DNA of 24,357 bases, taken from contig CAZMXS010000070.1 in assembly GCA_964570325.1 (NCBI GenBank), positions 1-24,357 on the forward strand, written 5' to 3'. Shown here one piece after another: positions 1 to 9,800 of this stretch. Position 1 is the stretch's first letter, and each line of letters opens with the position of its first letter. Origin of the DNA: CAZMXS01 sp964570325 (GTDB lineage: Bacteria; Verrucomicrobiota; Kiritimatiellia; CAIQIC01; CAZMXS01). The position numbers were made by a program, and so were the translations under genes. The notes below the pieces were generated by a model. That model was not told where the DNA came from. It saw nothing but the letters and a program-made list of their open reading frames with translations, and made no database searches.

Positions 1-3000
1 AGTAGCCGGGCCAGTAGGTGTTGGTCACCGTTAATGTCAACTGACCGCCGTTGCCGTAGTTGCTCACCCCCACCGTCACCCAGTCCGGCACAATGAGATT
101 AGTGCGCGACTGGACATCGTAGATGCGCCCAGTAGACGACGGGTTGACATACAGCCGAACCACACCACCGCTAACCACAGTGAAGGTCGCGTTCGGGAAA
201 TACGACAGCCCGTTGGTCGGATCGGTGTCCGCCACATACTCGCGGAAGTTATCCGCCGGATCGGCATCCGGATTGTTTGTCGCGATGCGCTCGGTAATGC
301 CATATCGCGCCCACCACTCATTAGGAATGCCGTCGGTGATGGTGCTGCCGGAGTTGGTGAAAGCATTGACATACAAGTAATCCGTTCCGGCGTACCAGTC
401 CGCAAACTCTTGTGGGTTGGTCAGGTATCCGTTCGTGTACGCACCACCTACGCCAGCGTAGAATTTCGTATCGGTGAGAATCACGCCGTAGTACGAGCGC
501 AGGTATGGGGCATAGTAGACCGTGAACGCATTTGTGATCGGCGCGCCGCTGTCCAACGGCTGCGACCACTCGTATTTCCACAAGTTCAGCGTCTGCCCAC
601 TAATCCCATGGAATGGCGAACCCAGGCTGACCGTTCCGATCAGGTTCATGTTATTCCAAGTTTCGACATGTTCCAGCGTCAGCGGATTCTGATAATAGAT
701 GCGGATGCCGACCACACCCGCTTCGTCGCTCCGCAGCGCCACATTGGTCGCCGACAGCACATAGAATGTCGTGGCCGTCCTGGCATAGTCCACCTGCAAG
801 AACGGGCCCACGGCGCTGCCCGGTACCGCCTCAGCGCGCGCGTTCAAGCTTGTGTTATTATGGTAGCCATAGCCCATATTGGCCAGGATACTGCCATACG
901 CGCCACGTACAAAGCGGGCATCATCCACCTTGCAGGCCTTCAATCCTTCATTCGTGGTCGTCAGCCAGTGGGTCTGGATCCACACGCGGACCTCATAGGT
1001 ATTGGTGTCGTTTGCCACACCCGTGATATCCATGCGCTTCCAATAATTGGCCAGATCCGCCGTGACGTTCCGGTTGGTGGTATAGAGCTGGTTGAAATTC
1101 CGATCATAGGCGGTCATGCCCATGACCATGTTCGTGACGGCGCTGGCATCCTCTTTCAAGGCGTAGAAAGAGAACGTATAGGTGCCGGTGCCCGGAGTCA
1201 GGCACTGGGACAGCACGGTATAATAGTTGGTCAGGATCGGCAGATTCCCATTAGTGAACGACATATAGGCAAACCCGTAGCTGCCGGAACGATAGGCCCA
1301 ATCGCGGCGGCAGGCGCCCTGCGCCTCATCATCCTGTTCAATCGGCGCCGTCCACCACTGCGAACCCCGCAGGCCGGCCCAAGCCTGACCACCGGCATTG
1401 AAGCCCGATTCAAAGCTGCCGTTGCCCAGTGTTTCCGATCCGGTGAAGGGACCATCGTAGAACTGCACATCGTCATAGAACACACCGCGGCTACCGCTAC
1501 CGCCGTTAAACGTGGATATGAAGATCGGCCGGACAAAGAACAGGTTGTTATTAGTGCAGACACCGGTGAGGTACACTTGGTGCCAACCACCATCCCGCGG
1601 CAGCACGGTGGTCAAGTCGCGTTCATCCACCTGAACCAGTTGGTAATCCGTATTATACCATTCCAGCTTGAGCAAGGTCTCCGACGGGTTGAAAGCCGTT
1701 TCCTGATATACCCAGAGCGAGAATGTCCGGGTGGCAGGGCTGGTCACGGTAATATCTTGCCAAATTTGCCCGTAGCCCGAGTTCCAGCTCGAGAAATAGC
1801 CGCCGTATTCACCAGTGTGGGCAGGCCAATACCGTTCGCGCCCAATCTGGCCGCCAGCATAATACCAGCCGCTGCCGGCCAGGCCGCTGACTCCGACGGG
1901 GTTCTCAAAGCCGCCATTGGTCAATGCCGCGATCGGCGTCGGCTTGAAATTGACATAGGCGTAATCCTTATCCATGGGCGAGTCGGCAAAGATTTGCGGT
2001 TCGCTGGCATAGTTGTTGGTGTACTGGCCGTTGCGGTCCACCATGTAGCGCCGGTCGCTTTGGGTAAGCGGTCCGTAGGTGGATTTGAAGAACGGCGCGT
2101 AATAAACCGTCACCGCGTTGGTATACGGCACACCATTCGTCGCCGGCTGCGGCCAATCGCAGCGCCACAGGGCCACCGTATTCGTGCCGGCCGCCGGCGA
2201 ACCGTGGAAGGGGCTGCCCGCCGTCAGGTCCACCGTGCCGACCAGAGTCATGTTGGTGAAGTGGTCCACCCAAATACCGGTCGAGGGCGGACGTTCCCAC
2301 GAGAGCCGCATCCAAACTTCGCCGGTTTCCTCCGGAATGCGGGTGACAGACGGGTAATTGGCCAACGCATAGAAGGTCGTGGTGGTGGTCGCGTAATTCA
2401 CCTGCAGGAATGTCCCCACGTTAGTACCCGGAACGAATTCCAGCGCCGGATCCTGTGTCCCGCCGCTATGGTAACCCCAGTCCAGCACGACGCTGTTGGT
2501 GTAGGGCCCGGAGAAGAACCGGGCATCGTCCATCTTGAGCGTCGCATTGTCGGCCGGCGTCCAATCCGCCCAGATACTCAACCGCGCCTCCTTGGCCGCC
2601 GGGCTGGTGGTGGCAGTGGTCAGGTAGTACTCGTGCCACACATTGTCGAGCACGACCGCCGCCGCAATATTGGTTTGCGAATCCGTCTGCACCTTGTTCG
2701 TGAAGGTGTCATCAAACCACTCCACTTTCATGATGAAGTTCGAGATATGCGCGTTCGGGTCGCTCTGCAACCAAAGGGCGAACGTACAGGTTCCCGTCAT
2801 TGGATAAAGATTCTGCCAGATGGTCGCCTGGTAACGATTGGAGGCGTATTGCCAACCGCGGAACGCGATGCCCCAGTTGCCTGACCGGGCGGCCCACCCC
2901 TCCCAGGAAACCGCCGTGACATCCGATCCGCCGCCATCGGTAGTGGACATCCACAGCGAATGCCGCCAACCTTCGTCATCCCAAACCAGCGGAACCTCGA

Positions 3001-3595
3001 AACTGTTATTGCCGAGCCGTTCCGACTGGCGCACGCCCGGATACAACTGGGCGTCATCGAAGAAAATAGCCGAGCCCGCAGTGCTCCAACCGGCCTCATA
3101 GGTCACGCGGATTTTGGCCAGATTCTGGCTGGTACAGGCGGCGGTGAGCGCCAGTTGATGCCACTGATCGTCAATCGGCAAACCGGCGGTGTTCGTATAA
3201 ACATTGACCGATTCCGCCTGGATTACGGCATCTGCGCCGTCAAGCCATTCCATCTTCAACCGGGCGTAAGTTTGCGCGGTGCTGGGTTCAGCCCGTTGCC
3301 AAATGGTGAAGGTATAGACCGTGGCACCGGTCACATTGACCGACTGCAGCACATACCCGCTGCTGTTTGCGGCCGACCAGGTCGGCATCGCCCCGCCCCG
3401 ATACCCCAGGCGCGCCGCCCAGGTCTCGCGCAGCGGCGTTATTCCACCAGCGGTCCAGTAAGTACTGGTCCAATCCGAAGCATTGGTCGGATTATCAAAA
3501 CTCGGATTCAACAACAGGTTCGTCGTCGGCACCGCCCACCCATTCAGCGCTCCAACCAACAACACCCCCAGCATTACTCCCGGCCATTTCTTCAT
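1..3595 (-). CDS. Giant secreted non-catalytic carbohydrate-binding-type modular protein (C-terminus cut by window edge)
   Basis: One uninterrupted frame of 1198 codons runs off the left edge. The start is an ATG preceded by AAGGAG at a 9-nt spacing or less, and it opens a signal peptide (MKKWPGVMLGVLLVGALNGWA). Domains seen in order: two jelly-roll, CBM4_9-like domains (about residues 25-165 and 170-335, each opening with an N-SFxxP/xV pattern and closing with a DDA-x-hydrophobic strand), one repeat module (about 350-545), two more CBM-like domains (about 555-880), a second repeat module (about 890-1080), and a C-terminal tail with DGIPNEWWARYG and VADTDPTNGLSYF. I see no glycosidase catalytic motif. 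The tail aligns with the end of the neighbouring GH26 protein, whose last 16 residues follow the same TLTVTNT motif, so probably only about ten residues are missing. Likely role (inference): extracellular glycan binding or a surface scaffold alongside the GH26 enzyme. Confidence 0.88.
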   Translation of the reverse strand, partial: MKKWPGVMLGVLLVGALNGWAVPTTNLLLNPSFDNPTNASDWTSTYWTAGGITPLRETWAARLGYRGGAMPTWSAANSSGYVLQSVNVTGATVYTFTIWQRAEPSTAQTYARLKMEWLDGADAVIQAESVNVYTNTAGLPIDDQWHQLALTAACTSQNLAKIRVTYEAGWSTAGSAIFFDDAQLYPGVRQSERLGNNSFEVPLVWDDEGWRHSLWMSTTDGGGSDVTAVSWEGWAARSGNWGIAFRGWQYASNRYQATIWQNLYPMTGTCTFALWLQSDPNAHISNFIMKVEWFDDTFTNKVQTDSQTNIAAAVVLDNVWHEYYLTTATTSPAAKEARLSIWADWTPADNATLKMDDARFFSGPYTNSVVLDWGYHSGGTQDPALEFVPGTNVGTFLQVNYATTTTTFYALANYPSVTRIPEETGEVWMRLSWERPPSTGIWVDHFTNMTLVGTVDLTAGSPFHGSPAAGTNTVALWRCDWPQPATNGVPYTNAVTVYYAPFFKSTYGPLTQSDRRYMVDRNGQYTNNYASEPQIFADSPMDKDYAYVNFKPTPIAALTNGGFENPVGVSGLAGSGWYYAGGQIGRERYWPAHTGEYGGYFSSWNSGYGQIWQDITVTSPATRTFSLWVYQETAFNPSETLLKLEWYNTDYQLVQVDERDLTTVLPRDGGWHQVYLTGVCTNNNLFFVRPIFISTFNGGSGSRGVFYDDVQFYDGPFTGSETLGNGSFESGFNAGGQAWAGLRGSQWWTAPIEQDDEAQGACRRDWAYRSGSYGFAYMSFTNGNLPILTNYYTVLSQCLTPGTGTYTFSFYALKEDASAVTNMVMGMTAYDRNFNQLYTTNRNVTADLANYWKRMDITGVANDTNTYEVRVWIQTHWLTTTNEGLKACKVDDARFVRGAYGSILANMGYGYHNNTSLNARAEAVPGSAVGPFLQVDYARTATTFYVLSATNVALRSDEAGVVGIRIYYQNPLTLEHVETWNNMNLIGTVSLGSPFHGISGQTLNLWKYEWSQPLDSGAPITNAFTVYYAPYLRSYYGVILTDTKFYAGVGGAYTNGYLTNPQEFADWYAGTDYLYVNAFTNSGSTITDGIPNEWWARYGITERIATNNPDADPADNFREYVADTDPTNGLSYFPNATFTVVSGGVVRLYVNPSSTGRIYDVQSRTNLIVPDWVTVGVSNYGNGGQLTLTVTNTYWPGY

Positions 3596-3721
3596 TACCC
3601 GGCTCCTTCCGTTTGCCTGTTTGGTAAACACCACGCCAAAACCGCAGACTGCCGCCAATTCCACCAACCCGCGCAGGTTAAACTTATTGGACAAAATGGA
3701 ACAAAAATACCGGTCACATAT

Positions 3722-3750
3722 ATGATATCGGCGACCCTTGGGCAAATGAA
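3722..3750 (-). promoter_or_regulatory. Candidate sigma70-type promoter for the non-catalytic giant protein gene
   Basis: On the minus strand TTCATT and TATCAT are separated by 17 nt, which would give a 5' leader of about 120 nt. The -10 matches consensus at 5 of 6 positions but the -35 is weak. It lies in the 232-bp gap between the two giant genes, the only large gap between them. The ACAAGAA half-sites found upstream of the GH26 gene are absent here. Pattern match only. Confidence 0.3.
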
Positions 3751-3791
3751 AACTGAAGGAAAATTGAAGGCTGTTCCCGTTGTCAGCGACC

Positions 3792-3814
3792 GGCCACTCC
3801 GCCGCAGAGCGGCC
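3792..3814 (-). terminator. Hairpin just downstream of the GH26 gene stop (possible terminator or 3'-stabilising stem)
   Basis: Read as minus-strand RNA, GGCCGCUCUGC pairs with GCGGAGUGGCC along all 11 positions, using two G-U wobbles; a real loop would open the innermost pairs. On the plus strand those two positions are A-C mismatches, so the fold suits a minus-strand transcript. It begins 13 nt after the GH26 stop codon. There is no U tract after it, so it may instead block 3' exonucleases or work with Rho. Confidence 0.4.
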
Positions 3815-3827
3815 AAGCCGGCGAGCC

Positions 3828-6800
3828 TCATGGGAGGCGCGCGCCGGTGCGGAAGAATTTCAGCGATTCCGTATTGGTGACGGTCAGCGTCAATACGCCG
3901 CCGTTGCCGGGAATGTTGAATCCATATCCGACCCACGGCTGGCCGGCACTTGTGATATTGGTGCGCGCGAAGGCGTCGTACACGCGGCCGGTCGAGGACC
4001 AGTTGACGTACAGGCGGCAGAGCGTGCCGCTGATAACCTGGCAGGTGACATTGGAGAAATACGAGTGCGGATTGGTGGGATCGGTGTCAGCCACGTATTC
4101 ATCGCCGTTGCTGAACCGATCATTGTCGTTGTCGTTCGCGGACTTGTTGGTGAACGACAATCCGTAACGGCTCCACCACCAGGCCGGGATGCCGTCCACC
4201 AAGCCGGACCATTGGTGCAGATATGAATAATCCTTGCCGAAGAAATCGGCATCGTATTGCTGTGGATTGATGGGATAGTCGTTATCGGTTCCGCCCTGGG
4301 CGACAAGATGTTTTGCCCCGGTGACATACTGGTTGGGCCCGAACCGGGTCTGAATGAATGGCGCGAAGTAGATGGTGAGATCATTCGTGCAGGGAGTCCC
4401 ATTGGTGTAGCGCGGCTGCGGCCAGTCCAGCCGCCAGACTTCCATCGTCCGCAAGCCGCTCACCGGCGCGCCGTGGAAACCCGCGCCATTGGTCAACACG
4501 ATATTCGTGGTCCAGCCCATGGTGTAATACACCGGGTTCCAACCCGTCTGCGGATGGTTGTAGTCAATGCGCATCTGCACGGTCACCGCATCCTCCGGCG
4601 AGACCGCCGCCGGGTGATCGGTCAGCACGCGGAAAACGGTGGTCGTGCGGAGATAATCCGGGTCCAGAAACACGGCGCCGTTCAGCCCCGGCACGGCCTC
4701 CGTCCGCGGATTCAGGTTGGTGTGGTTGAAATAGGCGTACGCGCCGATACCGCTGCGCGCCACCACGGCCGTCGGCGCAAAACTCCAGTCGCGCTCCACC
4801 GGCCCCGCCGTACACAGGTACTGCGGCGGATCCCAGTTGTTGGTGTACCCCCAGCCGGAGGCCAGGTTCGTCAGGTGCCGCACCAGCCAGATGCTGCCGT
4901 TGGAATAATCCGCGCGCTGCGCCAGGTACACCGTGCCGGTCCAGCCGGCCGGCGGCCAGAAGACGGTTCGCCAGACATCCACCGTGAGCGCACCCGCTGC
5001 CGGCCGGCCGTGGAACGGCGCCGCCGCATTGATCGCCACTGAAGTCCAGCGCGCGCCGCTATAATATCGCTCGCCGCCGCCGGCGATGAAGTCCATGCGC
5101 GTCAGCAGGGCCGTCACGGACGGGGACGCCGAAAGGGTATAAAGATAGCTCGGCCCCGTCCCATAATCGTATTCGAGGAATCGTGGACCGCCCAGCCCCG
5201 GCACCGCTTCAGTCTCGGGCGCGCCGGACGCCGGACCATTAAAGTAAAGTCCGTCCAACGTCTCGTTCAGGAACCATGGCCGGTTGTTCGTGTAGGCGTA
5301 ATCCCGGCCGTAATAGTCGGCGTCCAGCAGTTGCGGATTGACCGGCATTGCATTGGGCGCGCCCGGCGCGGCCACCAGGTAGCGCGCCGCCGTGGTAAAC
5401 CCATTGGGCCCGAACTTGGTCTTGATGAACGGCGCGTAGTAAACCGTCACCGGCCCGGCGTACGGTTGGCCGTTGGTACCCAGCGGCTGGCGCCAGGCCA
5501 ACCGCCAGATCGCCGCCGTCCGCGACCCCGCCGCCGGCAGGCCGTGGAACGGCGCGCCGGACATGAGCACCACACTGGTCACCAGGCTCATGTCGTAGGT
5601 AGTCGGGCTCCACTGCCCCGTCTGCGGATGCTGGTAATCAATGCGGAGTTGGACTTGCGGCGCGTCGTCCGGCGAGACACACACCGGCCACGGCGTCAGC
5701 ACGTGGAAGGTCGTCGTGGTCGTCGCGTAATCCACCTCCCGGAAAACGCGCCCGAGCAGGCCGGTGACGGCCTCCGTCGCCGCGTTGACATTGGTGGCGT
5801 TGTGATAAACATAGTCCGCGTCAAACCCCAGCCGGCTGACCGCGCCCGTGGTCATGTAGCTCCAGTCGCGGTCGTAATAGTTGGAGAAGAAGCATTGCGG
5901 CAGGGACCAGTTGTTCGCCAACGCGAAGCGGCCGGTGGCGTCGTCAAGGTTGCGCACCAACCACAGTGCGCCATCCGCGGTCATGTCCGCGCGCTGCGCG
6001 TAGAAGACCGTCCCGCTCCAGCCGGCGGGCGGGTAGAAGGTCGTGCGCCAGACATCCAAAGTCACCGCGCCCGCGCTCGGCTGGCCATGGAACGGCGCGG
6101 CCGCGGAAATGACCGTTGTGGTGTATTTTACGCCGGAACGGTAGGTCTCGCCGCCGCCATTGATGAAATCAAAGCGAGTGACGATGGACGAGACGCCCGC
6201 CCGCGGTGCCAGCGTGAAGAGGTGGCTGGGGCCGCCCGCATGGTCAAAGCTGAAGAACTTCACGCCACCCAGGCCCGGCACGTCCTCGGCTAGCGGATCA
6301 TGATTGGAGCTGTTGAAATAGATCCAGTCGTAATTAAGGGGAACGGGGTTCGTCCACGCCAGCGAGTAGTCCACGTCATAGTAACTGCGGCCAAAAACCT
6401 GGGCGTCCTGGTTCCAGAAGAAATCGTTGCGGCCCTGGTTGGTCGTAACCGTCGGCAGGCTCCTCAGCAGATAGCAGCGATCGGTGACGGCGCCGCTGAC
6501 CGACTCGACCAGGGGCGAGTAGTAAACCGTGCCGGCAAAGCCCGGCGGCGGCCGCCAGACGGCCCGCCATAGTCGCACGGTTTCAGTCCGATCCACCGGC
6601 GGGATATTGGTAAAGACTGCGTCATCGAAATATGCCTTGGATCCGCCGCCGGCGCCGGTGTACGCGACAACCACCGCGCGCGCCTTCGCGGTGCCGGCGG
6701 TCGGCACGGCGGTCAGCGTAAAGAGCTGCCAATTGGTGGTCAGCGCCGGGTTGATGTTGTAGTCCACGAAACCGATCTGGTTGTCGCCGGTGTCGCGCCA

Positions 6801-9800
6801 CTCCACCTTGATCCAGGTGCTGGTGTTGTAGGCGGCGTCCTTGCAGGCGTAAATGGACCAGGCATAGACCATGCCGGTCGTGGCGACGACGTCCTGATAG
6901 AACCCGCTCCAATTCGCGGAATCCAGCCGCATTTCCATGGCGTACGCGCCGGTGCGGGGCCGGTTGGTCGCCGCGCCCGCCGAATTGAACACCACCCAAG
7001 CTGCGCCGTTGGTCTCGAAACTGGGATTGACCAACATCGAAGCGGCGGATATCGAAGCCGCGTCCGGCGTGTTGTGGAAACGATTGGTCGCGCACACCAG
7101 GAAATCCGCCAGCGCGACCGCCTGGGTTTGGAACTCCTGCCCGCCATTGAATCCGTCCGGGTAGAGGCGAACGGCCGCGCTTACCGTGCCGTCGCCCGCC
7201 GGCTGGCGGGTCAGGAAGTGGAACGTGACGTTGGTGGCGACGTAGTCAACAGCCAGAAAACGGTTGGTGGCGTAGGCCGGGTGCGGGATGGCCTCGCCGG
7301 TGGGGTCATGCGCGCTGTTGTTAAAGTAGAGACCCTCCCAAAAAACACGCCCGCGGCCGGCGGTCGGGAAATCCAAGTCGCCCTCCTGCCCGCTGAAGTT
7401 GTTCGGCCGCGCGTAATGGGTCGCCCCCAATTCGACGTCGTAGGCATATCGGCCGTCGGTCGGCAAGGCCGGGTAGGCTTGCGTATAAACACCACCCACG
7501 ATGTACAGCCGGCCGCCGCCGCTGAACAGGAAACCCGCCGGGATGGTGTAGTCGGGCGCGATGCCGCCGGGCAGGCACTGGAAGCCCGGGGTCGCCAGCA
7601 GCAGGGGCTTGTCCTGCGTCTGCCACGAATAGTCGCCCGTGAAAATGTAGACGTTGGTCCGCAAGCCGTCGGCGCTGACCGACCGCAACTCGCGGCCGCC
7701 GAGCGCGTGCTGGTTGTTCGTGCGCGTGTACATCTCGATGTATTCGACCTGGCCGCGCGGGGTCGTGTACAGGCGCCGGTACTCCCAGTTGCGCCAGTCC
7801 AGTTCGCCCGGTTCAGGGTCCGGCGCGTTGGTCGGCGTGTTGAAATTGCGGTCGGCGGTGTCGGGGATGCCGTCGGCGTCAGTATCGCGCACGGCCTCGA
7901 ACGCGTCGAGATCGAACACCGCGCCGGTGCTGGCCGGCACATTGACGAACTCGAGGTAAAGATTGAGCCAACTGGAAACGTCGTGCCGCGTCCAGTCGTA
8001 GGGATAGATCAACTTGTGCCAGGCGTTATCCGCCTTCAGCTCGCGCGTGGCCAGCACGTCGCGCGAGGTCTTGCTGCTCTGCATCACGACGCGCAGGTAC
8101 GGCGCGTACGGCAGGCTGTTGGTCGGGATGCGGTAGTGGAGATAGACGCAATTGAAGTCGCGCCAGCCAATGGCGTCCTTGAGCGCGTTGTAGTTCGCGA
8201 CCGCTGTGGCGCCGGTCGTCGAGGTTCCGCCAATGTGGCGGACGCGCAGGTGACAAAGCCCCTCGAACGGCGACTCGTTGGTCGCCAGGTTCACGGTGAA
8301 GCGCGCGGGGTCGGCGTTCTGCCATTCCTCAAAAGTCGAGTTCCACGAGTAAACGCGGCCAGCCAGATCGCCCGCGCGCAGGAAATAACGGCGATTGTTT
8401 TTCATGCCGGCGACGCATTGGCGGTAGTACGAGCGGACGTAAGGATTGGAGGTCAGCGTCCAGTCCACGATGCCGTCGTAGGCGGTGTAATTCCAGGCAT
8501 CCCACCAGATCGTCGGCCCCTCGGCCTCCCCCTCGAACTTGTTGATGCTGAAGTAGTAGATGGCCTTCATCATGGGGTAGTTGTTGGCGACGTCGAGCGC
8601 GTTCTGTGTGTCGCCCCGGATGTTAAAGAGCTGCTCGACCCAGGCGCATTTGTTATCCGCCTCGTTGTTGTTGTAGCGCGGATAGTAACCCCAGACGCCG
8701 TAGGCGTAGTTCGGCGGCTCGCAATGTTTGTAAAGGCAGCCGGTCTCGGGAAGCATTAACGGTTTCTGGCGCTCGTGCGCGAAGCGGTAGTAGAAATCGT
8801 GCTGGCCGCGGCCGTGGCTGACGCCGGAAATGTCATCGGAGAAGAAGCGGTCCCACGGGCGGGTATTGACGGTAAACGGGTAGGCGGTAGCCCACCAATA
8901 CACCGAGACGCCGACCCAGTCCACATACTCGTCGCCGGGGTAGTACGGCAGATACGGGTCGTCGGCGCTCGAGAGGATGCCGTCATTGTTGGAGTCGAGC
9001 AGCACCCAATCTTCAATCGTACAGTGCAGGTTCGCGTCGTAGATCATGTCCCACATCGTCTTCCAGTTGTGGTCATAGGGATAGCCGCCGCCGAGATAGG
9101 GCGCCCAGACCATCGCGGTCAGCGGCGCGCGCTGATGGACGGCATCGGCCACCATCCGGAACGCCCGGCGGTACTTGGCCGGCTGCATGCCCCAGGTGTA
9201 GTACCAGTCGGCGTTCATCTCGTGGCCATAGCGCACGAAGATTGGCACGCCGCGCTGATTCCAGTAAGCGCACCAGTCGGCGAAGTCATTGGCCATCTGC
9301 TCGCTCATATCCTCGACATGCGCCCAGCCCCAATGGGCGACGGTAACCATGAAGATCGAGCCGTTTTTGCGGCAGGTTTCCGCCGCCCAGTCGAGCGCGG
9401 CGTGATAGTCGTCCGGCATATTTTGGAACATGCCCGAACCGACGTGGTCCCAGTCGAGCACGCGGTTGAATTCCTCGAAGGCGATATCGGGGTTGGCGCC
9501 GGCATAGCAACCGTACTCCGGCTCCAGGCGGTTGTAACTGCGCGCCGGCACCGGCAGCAGACGCATATCGTCGGCATAAAACCGGCCGGCCGCATCCTGG
9601 TTCTCGGCCAGGATCGTCGCCCGCACCCGCGTGGCGCCGATCGGCGCGGCGCCCTCGACCTCCTTGTAGGTCCAGGTCTCGCCCACGCCCTGAACCGCGG
9701 TGATGTCCTCGCGAATCAACGTGGTGTTGGTATACCACTCCAGCTTCACAGCCATCCAGCGCCCACCCACGGGGTAGTAGTAGTTGGTGCTGCGGAACCA

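Noticed and set aside
410..2884. 824-codon plus-strand open frame
   Set aside because: It lies opposite the minus-strand giant gene, which has a signal peptide, ribosome-binding site and repeated domains. The plus frame gives an Arg/Ile/His-rich sequence with no domain pattern.
3660..3730. Shared operator between the two giant genes (common ATATGATAT and TTTGTCC words)
   Set aside because: The shared words are short, AT-rich and differently oriented relative to their genes, so chance is a sufficient explanation.
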